Of a stretch of 64,000 nt of DNA, positions 7,119-16,295 are shown piece after piece. The translations under genes and the position numbers were made by a program. Position 1 is the stretch's first letter. Each line of letters begins with the position of its first letter. The notes beneath the pieces were generated by a model. That model was not told the DNA's origin. It ran no database searches and saw only the letters and a program-made list of their open reading frames with translations. The stretch covers positions 86,213 to 150,212 of the forward strand of contig JAFRUA010000031.1 of NCBI GenBank assembly GCA_017434855.1, given 5' to 3'. The stretch comes from Clostridia bacterium. Its GTDB lineage: Bacteria; Bacillota; Clostridia; Oscillospirales; Acutalibacteraceae.

Positions 7119-8519
7119 TCAGTTATTGGAAAAGATGTTGCGGCCCTTAAAGATCGGGAGCACGTCGCTCTCGTCCTCGTTCGGGTCGTCAAAGATCGAC
7201 GCGGCCTGCTTGTTCGGCGTTTCGATCACATCCATAGACTGTGCGGCCTGCGGCGCAGCGGCAAGGTCCGGGATGGAAACCGTCCGGTCGTCCGGTTCGC
7301 CGGCAACCTGGCGCGCATTTTCAAACGCGGAAACAAAGCTGCGGCCAAACTCGGTGGAGCGGAAATCAGACGACGCATTGTTCATCGGTGTAAAGATGGA
7401 GCTGCCTTCGCTCTTCGGCTTGGTGGAGCGGCTGATGAACTCGGTCTGCTGGCTCTGCGGCCGGGCGGCTCTGGGCTGCTGCGGTCTGCCCTGCGATGCG
7501 GGCTTGGCGGCCGGGGCAACCACGCTTTGCGGCTGGCCCATGGTCTCTGCGTCATGCTCGTCCGGCGTGCCGAACCCGGTCGCGATGACCGTGATGAGCA
7601 TTTCGTCGCCCATCTCTTCATCAAAGACGGAACCGAAGATGATGTTGGCGTCGGGATGCGTCGCCTGGGTGATCAGCTCGCCGGCCTGCTCGATCATGTC
7701 AAGAGACATGTCAGACGAACAGGTCACGTTGATGATGACGCCGCTGGCGCCGTCGATCGCCGTTTCAAGCAGCGGGCTGGTGATGGCCTGCTTGGTCGCT
7801 TCGTTGGCGCAGTCCGCACCGCGGCCGCGGCCGATGCCCATGTGTGCGCGGCCGGCGTCCTTCATGACGCTCTTGATATCGGAAAAGTCCAGGTTGATAT
7901 AGCCCGGCACCTTGATGGTATCGGAAATACTCTTGACGCCCTGCCACAGCACTTCGTTCGCTTTGCCAAAGGCGTCTTTCATCGACAGCGACTTGTCGCC
8001 CAGCAGCTTCAGCCGCTCATTGGGGATGACGATCAGGCTGTCCACGTGCTTGACCAGCTCGCGGATGCCGTCCTCTGCCTGCTGCATGCGCTTGCGGCCC
8101 TCAAACTTAAAGGGCTTGGTCACGATGCCGACGGTCAGCGCGCCCAGCTCGCGGGCAATCTCTGCCACCACGGGGGCTGCGCCGGTGCCGGTGCCGCCGC
8201 CCATTCCGGCGGTTATGAAAACCATGTCTGTGGAACGCAGCGCGTCCGCGATCACGTCGCGGCTCTCTTCCGCAGCCTTTTTGCCGATGGCCGGGTCGCC
8301 GCCCGCGCCCATGCGGCCGGTCACCTTTTCACCGATCTGGATCTTGTGGGTTGCCTTGGAATTTTCAAGGATCTGCGCATCGGTATTGATCGTCAAAAAC
8401 TCCACGCCGTAAACACCGGAATCCACCATGCTGTTGACAGCGTTTCCGCCGCCGCCGCCGACGCCGACCACTTTGATCTGGTTATAAGCCACATTGTCGT
8501 TATCCATAATGAAACTCAT
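7119..8519 (-). CDS. ftsZ: Cell division protein FtsZ
   Basis: The tubulin-like GTPase that forms the division ring, about 466 residues. The nucleotide-binding loops are present: [17 protein letters not shown] at the N-terminus, the tubulin signature [19 protein letters not shown], and the synergy region [13 protein letters not shown] long Gln/Pro/Ser-rich linker leads to the C-terminal peptide DVLPIFKGR, which docks FtsA/SepF-type tethers. The start at ATG 8519 ([10 protein letters not shown]) is chosen because GGAGG lies seven bases before it; the frame is open upstream but that part has no ribosome site. It is the last gene of the division cluster and has its own promoter at 8611-8639. Confidence 0.98.
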   Translation of the reverse strand: MSFIMDNDNVAYNQIKVVGVGGGGGNAVNSMVDSGVYGVEFLTINTDAQILENSKATHKIQIGEKVTGRMGAGGDPAIGKKAAEESRDVIADALRSTDMVFITAGMGGGTGTGAAPVVAEIARELGALTVGIVTKPFKFEGRKRMQQAEDGIRELVKHVDSLIVIPNERLKLLGDKSLSMKDAFGKANEVLWQGVKSISDTIKVPGYINLDFSDIKSVMKDAGRAHMGIGRGRGADCANEATKQAITSPLLETAIDGASGVIINVTCSSDMSLDMIEQAGELITQATHPDANIIFGSVFDEEMGDEMLITVIATGFGTPDEHDAETMGQPQSVVAPAAKPASQGRPQQPRAARPQSQQTEFISRSTKPKSEGSSIFTPMNNASSDFRSTEFGRSFVSAFENARQVAGEPDDRTVSIPDLAAAPQAAQSMDVIETPNKQAASIFDDPNEDESDVLPIFKGRNIFSNN

Positions 8520-8610
8520 TGGACATCCTCCTTGATTCATGTTGTATCTTGTATCACATCTTTTGCGGCCGTGGATTGCAAAAGACGAAGTGATCATTGA
8601 TTTACAAGAT

Positions 8611-8639
8611 ATTATACCACGCTTTTTTCAAAAACACAA
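8611..8639 (-). promoter_or_regulatory. ftsZ promoter
   Basis: Minus-strand -35 TTGTGT (8634-8639), 17-base spacer, -10 TATAAT (8611-8616), leaving an untranslated leader of about 85 bases before the ftsZ start at 8519. It allows ftsZ to be expressed apart from the long upstream operon. Confidence 0.75.
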
Positions 8640-8679
8640 GAACCAATCTGCAGTTCTTTTTGGGTTTTTTGAGAAATTT

Positions 8680-9927
8680 TTATGAAGAACCGCTGCGTTC
8701 CATGGTTCCGACCTTATAATAATAACGTCCTTCAAAGCTTGCGTCGATATACCCAGTGGCGCCCGCCGGAAAATTGCTCTGATACATTTTGGCGATCAAA
8801 GGCAGCTTTTTTTGCAAAAGTTCCCCTTTGCCCAGATAGACGTTTACCCGTGCGTCGATGCAAAGGATCACGTTGTTCAGGTCTGTCAGGTCGATCGTCA
8901 GCAGCGCCTGCAGATCGATGCTTTCCGCCTCTGCGGCGATTTCTTTTGCCTTTTCCAGCCGCGGAGCATTCTCTTCGGTCGGCGCAAAGACCGCGCCGCG
9001 CGTGACCTGCTGCAGCGCAAAGCCTTTCAGCCGGACTTTGCCGGGCTTTTGCTTTTTGGCCTTGAGAGAGATCACCTTGTCGTTCCGGTCCAGGCAAAAC
9101 GTGCTGCCCGGCATCGAAACAATGAAGCGTTCGGCATTCGGCGTCACAGTCAGCGTCACGGTGTCCGGGAATTTCACCGTCACCCGGGCCGACGCGATAT
9201 AGGGCAAGGCGCTGCAGATGCGCTGCACGATTTCGTCGCGGGTGCGCCACACGGTAAAGATGTTGTTGCCCACGCTGACGCCGCCCTTTTCCAGAATCTC
9301 TTCGCGGCTGTAGATCGTGTCGTCCGCACCGGTCACATTGATCTTTTCCACCGGGATGCCGTAAAAGAACGCATATCCCGTGATCGCAATCATCGCAACC
9401 AGCAAAATCGCGCCCACCACCAGGCCGGCCATCAATCGCTTGCCGCGGCGGCTGCGCACCGCCTTTTGCAGCCGAAGCTCGTCGCCCGATTTGCCGTCGG
9501 CACGCTGCCTGTGGTATTTTTCTTCGGCGCGGGTCGCCTGCCGTTCGGCATGCTCCTGCTCCCGGCGCGTGCGGGCCGCCGCATAATCGCGGTGGGTTCC
9601 CTGCACCACCGGCCGCTGCGACTGCCTGTTTGGCGGCTGCGGCAGCGTTGCGGCCTTTTTTTCGCCGCGGCGCGGTTTTTTGCCGCGCTTTTTCGGGGGA
9701 CGCTTACGCTGCGGTACGGGCGCCGTTTTTTCTTTTTGGGGAACGTCCGGCACCAGCAGATCGCTGTCGGTCAGGCGCGCGCCCTTCGGCGTCCGGTCCG
9801 TCGGCTTGCTGCCGGCGCTGATCGGCGTCCATTGATCCGACGTGATGTCCTGCGGACGGCGCACCTCGGTTTCGGCATCGCCATAGGAACCGAAGGGGTT
9901 ATTCTGATTCGGCCGTCTCGTTTCCAC
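8680..9927 (-). CDS. divIB: Cell division protein DivIB/FtsQ
   Basis: A bitopic division protein of about 415 residues. A long basic cytoplasmic region (about 1-185, rich in Arg, Lys and Pro) precedes one transmembrane helix (GLVVGAILLVAMIAITGYAF). A POTRA domain follows (VEKINVTGADDTIYSREEIL and onward), then the FtsQ/DivIB beta domain with ARVTVKFPDTVTLTVTPNAE. With FtsL and DivIC it regulates septal peptidoglycan synthesis. I chose GTG at 9927 (METRRPNQNNPFG) because AAAGGAG lies eight bases before it. The gene then overlaps the murA end by 29 bases. The open frame extends further upstream into murA, which I regard as chance. Confidence 0.9.
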   Translation of the reverse strand: METRRPNQNNPFGSYGDAETEVRRPQDITSDQWTPISAGSKPTDRTPKGARLTDSDLLVPDVPQKEKTAPVPQRKRPPKKRGKKPRRGEKKAATLPQPPNRQSQRPVVQGTHRDYAAARTRREQEHAERQATRAEEKYHRQRADGKSGDELRLQKAVRSRRGKRLMAGLVVGAILLVAMIAITGYAFFYGIPVEKINVTGADDTIYSREEILEKGGVSVGNNIFTVWRTRDEIVQRICSALPYIASARVTVKFPDTVTLTVTPNAERFIVSMPGSTFCLDRNDKVISLKAKKQKPGKVRLKGFALQQVTRGAVFAPTEENAPRLEKAKEIAAEAESIDLQALLTIDLTDLNNVILCIDARVNVYLGKGELLQKKLPLIAKMYQSNFPAGATGYIDASFEGRYYYKVGTMERSGSS

Positions 9928-11185
9928 TTCCGCCACTCCTTTCAATGTCCGCGCCCAACATGCGCAATTGGCCTTCCGGGTCTTCATACCCTCTGTCAAT
10001 GTGATGGACGCCTGTGATCGTGCTGACGCCCTCTGCTGCCAGCGCGGCGGCCACCAATGCGCCGCCCGCCCGCAGGTCGCCCGCGCACACCGCTGCACCG
10101 TGCAGCCGTGTGACGCCGCTGATGACCGCGGCATTGCCTTTAATTTTGATATGTGCGCCCATGCGCTGCAATTGCGGCACATGATTGAACCGGCGCTCAA
10201 AAATCGTTTCTGTCATCCGGCTGGTACCCTTTGCCGTGCACAGCATCGCCATCACCGCCGCCTGGGCGTCTGTCGGAAACCCCGGGTACGGCAAGGTGCA
10301 GATCGTGCCGACCGCCCGCAGCCGCCCGTCAGAGCGGATACGCAGCGTGTCTGCCTTCACATCCAACCGGCAGCCCGCACGCAAAAACACGCGGTGCACC
10401 GACTGAAAATGCGCCGGCACCACATCGGTCAGCGTCACGTCGCCCCCACAGGCCGCCGTCGCCGCCATGGTTCCCAGCGCGGCGATCCGGTCCGGAATCA
10501 CGGTATGCTCCGCACCGTGCGCCCGCCGCACGCCGTTGATGACAACGGTGCCGCCGGCACACAGATGGACCCTGCAGCCGCAGGCATTCAAAAAGCGCGC
10601 CAGGTCCTCGATTTCCGGTTCCCGTGCTGCGTTCAGGACCGTGGTCTGCCCATCGGCAAACACCGCAGCCAGCATCACGTTTTCGGTCGCGCCGACGCTT
10701 GGAAACGGCAAACGGATCACCGCGCCGCGCAGCCGCTTTGTCACGCGGAAATCCAGCGCCCCGTCGCAGTCCGTCACCTGAACGCCGAGCGTTCGCAGCG
10801 CCGCCAGATGCAGGTCGATGGGCCGCGCCCCGATCTCGCACCCGCCGGGCGCACAAAGCTTTGCCCGGCCCAGACGCGACAGCATGGCGCCCAAAAACAC
10901 GATGGAAGAGCGCATCTCTCGCATCAGTGCAAAAGGAATGCAGTCACAGGAGACGTCGCGGGCGTCCACAGTCAGTGTGTGCCCCGCGCGCGTGACCCGG
11001 CAGCCCAGACAGCGCAAAATTTTCACCGCCGCCCCAACATCGGTCAGCACCGGGCAATTGTTCAAAACGCAAACGCCGTCTGTCAGCACACAGGCCGCCA
11101 GAATCGGCAGCGCGGAATTTTTGGACCCCTGGACCCGAAGTGTTCCATTCAGCGGCCGCCCCCCGCGGACCACGATGCTTTCCAT
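9899..11185 (-). CDS. murA: UDP-N-acetylglucosamine 1-carboxyvinyltransferase
   Basis: A 428-residue enolpyruvyl transferase catalysing the first committed step of peptidoglycan synthesis (phosphoenolpyruvate transfer to UDP-GlcNAc). Family landmarks are VQGSKNSALPILAACVL, with the substrate-binding Lys-Asn near residue 21-22, and the catalytic loop CAPGGCEIGARPIDLHL, with the reactive Cys and the Arg of the fosfomycin-binding site. The fold ends with the conserved AGGALVAAALAAEG. Because Cys is kept at the loop, fosfomycin sensitivity would be expected. It lies between murG and divIB in the division cluster. Confidence 0.96.
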   Translation of the reverse strand: MESIVVRGGRPLNGTLRVQGSKNSALPILAACVLTDGVCVLNNCPVLTDVGAAVKILRCLGCRVTRAGHTLTVDARDVSCDCIPFALMREMRSSIVFLGAMLSRLGRAKLCAPGGCEIGARPIDLHLAALRTLGVQVTDCDGALDFRVTKRLRGAVIRLPFPSVGATENVMLAAVFADGQTTVLNAAREPEIEDLARFLNACGCRVHLCAGGTVVINGVRRAHGAEHTVIPDRIAALGTMAATAACGGDVTLTDVVPAHFQSVHRVFLRAGCRLDVKADTLRIRSDGRLRAVGTICTLPYPGFPTDAQAAVMAMLCTAKGTSRMTETIFERRFNHVPQLQRMGAHIKIKGNAAVISGVTRLHGAAVCAGDLRAGGALVAAALAAEGVSTITGVHHIDRGYEDPEGQLRMLGADIERSGGSGNETAESE

Positions 11186-11214
11186 GCAGCCTCACACCCT
11201 TGAACTTTGATTGT

Positions 11215-11230
11215 TCACCCGTGCGGGTGA
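11215..11230. other. Perfect short palindrome between murG and murA
   Basis: TCACCCG and CGGGTGA separated by TG, in the 88-base gap between the murG stop (11273) and the murA start (11185). It is too tight (two-base spacer) for a normal RNA hairpin loop and lacks a T-run, so it resembles a dimeric protein binding site more than a terminator. Confidence 0.4.
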
Positions 11231-11272
11231 TTCCAACTCATCTTATGTCAAGGGCGCGGGTTTTGTGATTTT

Positions 11273-12397
11273 TCAGTGGATTTTTGCCAAAGAAAGGATG
11301 CGATCCGCAATTTGGCGTTTCGCGTCCGCCACAGCCATCGCCTTTGCGTTCACGGCAAAGCGCGCACGTTTTTCTCCGTCGCGCACCAGGTCGGTAAACA
11401 GCGCCTCCATCGCTTCCGGCGTATAGGCTTTCTCTTCCAGGATCGCCGCCGCGTCGCGCTCCACCAGCGCCATGGCGTTGTGGTACTGATGGTTTTCGGC
11501 CACGTTGGGCGACGGGATCAGAATCGACGCCTTGCCCAGCGCTTCCAGCTCTGACAGCGAGCTGGCGCCCGCGCGGCAGATCACCAGGTCCGCCGCAGAC
11601 ATGCAGCGGTCCATATCGTTGATATATTCACGAATCTCTATGTTCTTTGCCTGTTTCAGGTCAACGCCGCGCGCTTCCAACTGCTCCGGGACCCAAAGGC
11701 CGTATTGCCCGGTGGCGTGCAGAAAATAGATCGACGTGTCCTGCCAATGCGCCGCGATCAGCTCCACCATCGCGTTGTTGATCGCTTCGGCGCCCAGTGA
11801 CCCACCCATGGAAAGCACCAGCACCTGGTCGTCTTTCACGCCCAGCTCGGCGCGGCTGACGTCGCGGTCTGCCCGCAGCATTTCACCGCGGACCGGCAGA
11901 CCCGTGACGACCGGCGGGTTCTTGCACTGCAGGAACTGTGCCGCCTTTTCCACGTTCAGCATCACACAGTCCGCCTTTTTGGCCAGCAGCTTGTTGGTCA
12001 CACCGGGATAGGCGTTTTGCTCATGGATCGCCGTGGGGATGCCCAGCTTTGCGGCGGCGCGGACCACAGGCCCGCTGACATAACCGCCGAAGCCGACCAC
12101 CACATCCGGCTGAAATTTTTGCAAAATCTTTTTGGCCTGCGACGACGCATGCATCAGCTTGGACAGCGTCTGCACGTCGCGTTTGATATTTTCCAGCGTC
12201 AACTGGCGGTAAAAGCCGTCGATGTCGATCGTTTCAAAGGCAAAGCCCGCCGCAGGAACCAGCTTTGCCTCCATTTTGTTTTCGGTCCCCACAAACAGGA
12301 TCTCCGCGTCCGGGAACCGCTCGCGGATGTCGCCGGCCGCCGCCAGCGCGGGATTGATGTGACCGCCGGTGCCCCCGGCCGCAAACAGAATTTTCAT
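11273..12397 (-). CDS. murG: MurG, lipid II-forming GlcNAc transferase
   Basis: A 374-residue GT28 glycosyltransferase that adds GlcNAc to lipid I at the inner membrane face to make lipid II. The N-terminal glycine loop is FAAGGTGGHINPALAAA. The second G loop is VLVLSMGGSLGAEAINNAM, and the UDP-GlcNAc site region reads ICRAGASSLSELEALGKASI followed by IPSPNVAENHQ. No signal peptide; peripheral membrane location is typical. It sits 25 bases downstream of ftsW, so the flippase-like/polymerase and the lipid II maker are co-expressed. Confidence 0.98.
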   Translation of the reverse strand: MKILFAAGGTGGHINPALAAAGDIRERFPDAEILFVGTENKMEAKLVPAAGFAFETIDIDGFYRQLTLENIKRDVQTLSKLMHASSQAKKILQKFQPDVVVGFGGYVSGPVVRAAAKLGIPTAIHEQNAYPGVTNKLLAKKADCVMLNVEKAAQFLQCKNPPVVTGLPVRGEMLRADRDVSRAELGVKDDQVLVLSMGGSLGAEAINNAMVELIAAHWQDTSIYFLHATGQYGLWVPEQLEARGVDLKQAKNIEIREYINDMDRCMSAADLVICRAGASSLSELEALGKASILIPSPNVAENHQYHNAMALVERDAAAILEEKAYTPEAMEALFTDLVRDGEKRARFAVNAKAMAVADAKRQIADRILSLAKIH

Positions 12398-12421
12398 CGT
12401 TATGTCTCCTTTTTTGTTTTC

Positions 12422-13699
12422 TCAGGCCGCTTCGATGGTGCAGGACCGCGACACCGACAGCACCACGCCCATCTCTGCCAGCAGCAGCACCAGCGCCGTG
12501 CCGCCATAGCTGAAAAACGGCAGGCCGATGCCCGTGTTCGGAATGGTGTCGGTCACCACGGCAATGTTCAAAATCACCTGGAAACAGACCTGCATCATGA
12601 TGCCGATGACCAGCAGCGCGCCGAAATAATCGCGCGTGCGCGTTGCGATCACAAAGCCGCGCCACACCAGGGCGGCAAACAGCAGAATGATGATCATGCC
12701 GCCCACATAGCCCAGCTCTTCCACTACGATGGCAAAAATAAAATCGTTTTGCGGTTCCGGCAGCCAAAGCTGCTTTTGCTTGGAATTGCCGAAGCCGACG
12801 CCGAACGGTCCGCCGGAGCCGATGGCATACAGGCTTTGCTGCGTCTGCCAATAGTTGGTACGGCCGGCCGTGTCTTTTTCACGAAAGACCATGATGCGTT
12901 CATAGCCGTATTCGCCGAAAACCTTGGTGATCTCCGGATTGATATAGAGCACGTAGACCACGGCCGCAACAATGAGCGTGCCCAGCACGATGAACCAGAT
13001 TTTTTTGACGCCGCCCGCCCACAGCATGGCAAACGTCAGGCCCACCAGAAGGATCGTGGCAGACAGGTGCTTTTCCAGCAGCACAAGGCCCACGATGACC
13101 AGCGCGGTCATACCCATAAAGACCGTCGCCTTCCACGGGCAGTCAAACAGGCTGAAAACAATGCGCTCCCCTTTGGTCAGACCGCCCAGGTTCGGCATGG
13201 TGCTGCGGTCCTCCGCCCCCTTCAGCACGGGGGCAAAGATGCAGATCATATAGGCAAGAATCAGGATCAGCGCAAATTTGGCAACCTCTGACGGCTGGAA
13301 CTGGCCAAAGCCCGGGATCGGGATCCAGCGCTTCATGGTGTTGCCCTTTAAAACGTTATAGACCAGCGTGAACCCCAGCAAAAGGATCGTCCCGACATAA
13401 ATGATGATTGCCCAGATGCTGTTGAGGATCCGATAGTCCAGCTTGCTGATGAGCAGCATCACGGCAAAGCCGATGGCCGCGGCAACCAGTTGCTGGCGGA
13501 AATAGGTGTTTGGGCTGCCGGTTTTGGATACGGAGGTCGCATAGGATGCGGAATACATCATCACGACCCCGATTGCAAACAGGATCAGGACCAGGCAGGT
13601 GAACGTGATGTCCAGCCCGCCATGCTGAAACAGCCTGCGCCGCAGCGTGCCCGGTTTGCTCCGGTCGGCCGGGCGGGCGTTTGGTGTGCGCGCCGTCAT
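12422..13699 (-). CDS. ftsW: SEDS peptidoglycan glycosyltransferase FtsW/SpoVE
   Basis: A 425-residue polytopic membrane protein with about ten hydrophobic helices, preceded by a basic cytoplasmic head rich in Arg and Pro. SEDS landmarks include GNTMKRWIPIPGFGQFQPSE (substrate-site Asp/Glu region) and the late LPFFSYGGTALVLLLAEMGV, the conserved family signature. SEDS proteins polymerise lipid II together with a class B PBP, here probably the SpoVD/FtsI homologue in the same cluster. FtsW and SpoVE cannot be told apart from sequence alone; a cluster-encoded copy normally serves division, sporulation or both. RBS AAAGGGGG precedes ATG 13699. Confidence 0.95.
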   Translation of the reverse strand: MTARTPNARPADRSKPGTLRRRLFQHGGLDITFTCLVLILFAIGVVMMYSASYATSVSKTGSPNTYFRQQLVAAAIGFAVMLLISKLDYRILNSIWAIIIYVGTILLLGFTLVYNVLKGNTMKRWIPIPGFGQFQPSEVAKFALILILAYMICIFAPVLKGAEDRSTMPNLGGLTKGERIVFSLFDCPWKATVFMGMTALVIVGLVLLEKHLSATILLVGLTFAMLWAGGVKKIWFIVLGTLIVAAVVYVLYINPEITKVFGEYGYERIMVFREKDTAGRTNYWQTQQSLYAIGSGGPFGVGFGNSKQKQLWLPEPQNDFIFAIVVEELGYVGGMIIILLFAALVWRGFVIATRTRDYFGALLVIGIMMQVCFQVILNIAVVTDTIPNTGIGLPFFSYGGTALVLLLAEMGVVLSVSRSCTIEAA

Positions 13700-13766
13700 C
13701 GCAGCGCCCCCTTTCTTCGGGTCCGCAAAACAACCGGCGGGTTGGCGGCACCCTGCTTAAAATGAT

Positions 13767-14801
13767 TTATCCGAAATAAAACGCCAGCACACCCAGCGCG
13801 CAGCCGATCACGCTGGCGCAGGTGAACACCGCAACGATCTTTTTTTCGCTCCAGCCCTTCATCTCAAAATGATGGTGGATCGGCGCCATCAAAAAGACCT
13901 TCTTATGGCGCAGCTTGATGGACAGGATCTGAATGACGTCAGACATCGCTTCCACCACATACACAATGCCCAGCGGCAGCAGAATCAGCGGGCAATCCAG
14001 CGTATAGGCCAGCGCGACCACCAGGCCGCCCAAAAACATGGACCCGGTGTCGCCCATCATGACCTTGGCGGGGTAATGGTTCCAGATCAGATAGCCGGCG
14101 CAGCCGCCCGCCAGCGCGGCGCCGAGGATCGACACCGACATGTTCTGGTGAAGATAGGCCATCACGGCAAACGCCACACCCACCGGCACCGTCACGCTGC
14201 CGCACAGGCCGTCGATGCCGTCGGTAAAGTTGACCGCGTTGACCGCGCCGTAAATGACGCACGCGCCAAACGCGAAGAAAAAGATCGCGCCGCCGACGGA
14301 ATCCAGACCGACACCGCCGTAAAACGGGATCACCATGGAATGTGCTTTTGACAGCCACAGCGACGCCAGGTACGCAAAGATGACCAGCGCCTGCGGCACG
14401 GTTTTCTGGATTTCGGTCAGGCCGAGGTTGCGCTTTTTGACCACCTTGATATAGTCGTCGGCAAAGCCCACCAGCGCCAGGCAAAACGCCAGCAGAATGC
14501 CCGCCCACAGCTTCACACGCTCCTGATTGCCGAAAAAAGTCACCTTGCTGAACATCGGCGTTTTGGTCAGTTTGCCGATCAGCAGCGTCGCCGCCGTGGC
14601 AGCAACGATCCCGATGATAAACATGATGCCGCCCATGGTCGGGGTGCCTTGCTTTTTGGCATGCCACTTCGGCCCGATGTCCGTCAAAATGTTCTGGCCA
14701 AACTTCAGGCGGTGCAGCGCGGGTATCAATAGTATACCCAGCAGCGCCGTCACGATGAAGGCAATTCCAAAGGAAATCAGGATGAAGATGATTTGTGACA
14801 T
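13767..14801 (-). CDS. mraY: Phospho-MurNAc-pentapeptide-transferase MraY
   Basis: A 344-residue, ten-helix membrane enzyme that transfers phospho-MurNAc-pentapeptide to undecaprenyl phosphate, forming lipid I. Catalytic landmarks are the Asp pair region GFADDYIKVVKKRNLGL, VNFTDGIDGLCG, MMGDTGSMFLGG and the histidine loop IHHHFEMKGWSEKKIV. It lies 42 bases downstream of murE and 67 bases upstream of ftsW, positions where murF and murD usually stand in Clostridia. Confidence 0.98.
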   Translation of the reverse strand: MSQIIFILISFGIAFIVTALLGILLIPALHRLKFGQNILTDIGPKWHAKKQGTPTMGGIMFIIGIVAATAATLLIGKLTKTPMFSKVTFFGNQERVKLWAGILLAFCLALVGFADDYIKVVKKRNLGLTEIQKTVPQALVIFAYLASLWLSKAHSMVIPFYGGVGLDSVGGAIFFFAFGACVIYGAVNAVNFTDGIDGLCGSVTVPVGVAFAVMAYLHQNMSVSILGAALAGGCAGYLIWNHYPAKVMMGDTGSMFLGGLVVALAYTLDCPLILLPLGIVYVVEAMSDVIQILSIKLRHKKVFLMAPIHHHFEMKGWSEKKIVAVFTCASVIGCALGVLAFYFG

Positions 14802-14843
14802 ATCAAACGGTCCTTTCTCTCTTGAAGTCTCTCTTACGCCTGT

Positions 14844-16280
14844 TCACGCGCGGCGCGAGGCGGTTTTTTCATTTTCTTTTCTGATCCAGTCGGCAACGAT
14901 GGCGCGCTCGTCAAACGGGCGTTTTTCCGTTCCGACCAGTTGATAGGTTTCATGCCCTTTTCCGGCCAGCAACACCAGGTCGCCCGGCTTTGCTTTGGAA
15001 AGCGCAAATTCGATCGCGCTGCGTCGGTCCTCTCGGATGAAGACCGGCGTTTTGCTTTTTTCTGTCCCGGACATAATATCGTCGATGATCGCTGCCGGGT
15101 CCTCGGTGCGCGGATTGTCTGACGTGATGACCGCCAGATCGCTGCAGCCCAGGGCCACGCTGCCCATTTGCGCGCGCTTGGTTTTGTCACGGTCGCCGCC
15201 GCAGCCAAAGACCACGATCAGCCGCCGTCTGCACAGCCTGCGCAAGGACAGCAGCGCGCGGCGCAAGCTTTCCGGCGTGTGGGCAAAGTCGATCATCACA
15301 TGGAACGGCAGCGGCGTTTCCAGCAGCTCCATGCGCCCGCGGACCCCCGAAAAGGTGCGCAGCGCATCGGCACAGTCGTCGACCGAAAGGCCCAGGTGCA
15401 TCGCCGCAACCACAGCCGCCATGGCGTTTTCCACATTGAAATCTCCCGGCAGCCGCAGCGAAAACCGGTGAATCAGCCGGTCGCCGACCAGAACAAAGCT
15501 CTGCCCGTCCTCTGCCCGGCGCAGCTCTTTTGCCGTGAAATCCGCCGCGTCGCACCGCAGGGAAAAGGTCTGTGACCGCCCCGGGCAGGCAGCGATCACG
15601 GCGGCCGCGTTCGGGTCGTCCAGATTGACCACGGCGGCTTCGCTTTGCGCAAACAGCCGGAGCTTTGCGTCGCGATACCGTTCAAAGGTGCCGTGCACGT
15701 CCAGATGGTCGTGCCCCAGGTTGGTAAAAATCCCCAGCGAAAATGTCAAGCCGTGCAGCCGCTCTTCGGCAAGGCCCTGCGACGATGCTTCCAGCACGCA
15801 GAATTCCTTGCCCGCGTCAACCATGGCTTGCATGGCGGCATACAGCGCAAAGGGGTCCGGCGTCGTCATGGTGGAATCCTCGGCCGCGTTCGTCACCGTC
15901 GACAGCAGACCGCAGCGCCGCCCGTTCATTTCGAGCAGATAGGCCAGCATCGACGCAACGGTCGTCTTTCCGCTGGTACCCGTCACGGCGGCCAGGGTCA
16001 GCCGGCGGTCCGGCGTGCCGAAAAAGGCACGGCACAGTGCACTGTAGGCACGGCGGGTGTTTTCAACCGTGATGCAGGGCTGCGAAAGCATCGGCCGGGG
16101 CGCAATCACCAGGACCGCGCCGCGCCGCAATGCTTCGGCGGCATATTCCTCTGCTGCATCGTGGCAAACAAAGACACTGTTTGGTTCACACAACCGCGAA
16201 TCGTCTGTGACCCGCGTGATTTGGGCGTCCTGTTCTTTCCACGTTCGTTCGATTGCCTGCAGCAAGACGGAAAGTTTCAT
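14844..16280 (-). CDS. murE: UDP-MurNAc-tripeptide synthetase MurE (meso-DAP type)
   Basis: A 478-residue Mur ligase adding the third amino acid to UDP-MurNAc-L-Ala-D-Glu. The ATP loop is AAVTGTSGKTTVASMLAYLL (about 110-129). The middle domain has FTNLGHDHLDVHGTFERY, and the carbamylated-Lys region follows. The C-terminal domain carries ITSDNPRTEDPAAIIDDIM. The DNPR motif indicates meso-diaminopimelate rather than lysine as substrate, so the organism should have DAP-type peptidoglycan. RBS GAGGGGG precedes the ATG. It directly follows the PBP gene with 16 bases between them. Confidence 0.96.
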   Translation of the reverse strand: MKLSVLLQAIERTWKEQDAQITRVTDDSRLCEPNSVFVCHDAAEEYAAEALRRGAVLVIAPRPMLSQPCITVENTRRAYSALCRAFFGTPDRRLTLAAVTGTSGKTTVASMLAYLLEMNGRRCGLLSTVTNAAEDSTMTTPDPFALYAAMQAMVDAGKEFCVLEASSQGLAEERLHGLTFSLGIFTNLGHDHLDVHGTFERYRDAKLRLFAQSEAAVVNLDDPNAAAVIAACPGRSQTFSLRCDAADFTAKELRRAEDGQSFVLVGDRLIHRFSLRLPGDFNVENAMAAVVAAMHLGLSVDDCADALRTFSGVRGRMELLETPLPFHVMIDFAHTPESLRRALLSLRRLCRRRLIVVFGCGGDRDKTKRAQMGSVALGCSDLAVITSDNPRTEDPAAIIDDIMSGTEKSKTPVFIREDRRSAIEFALSKAKPGDLVLLAGKGHETYQLVGTEKRPFDERAIVADWIRKENEKTASRRA

Positions 16281-16295
16281 GCGTACCCCCTCATC

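Noticed and set aside
7104..8600. 498-codon plus-strand frame over ftsZ
   Set aside because: Lies wholly antisense to a certain ftsZ and has no family features.
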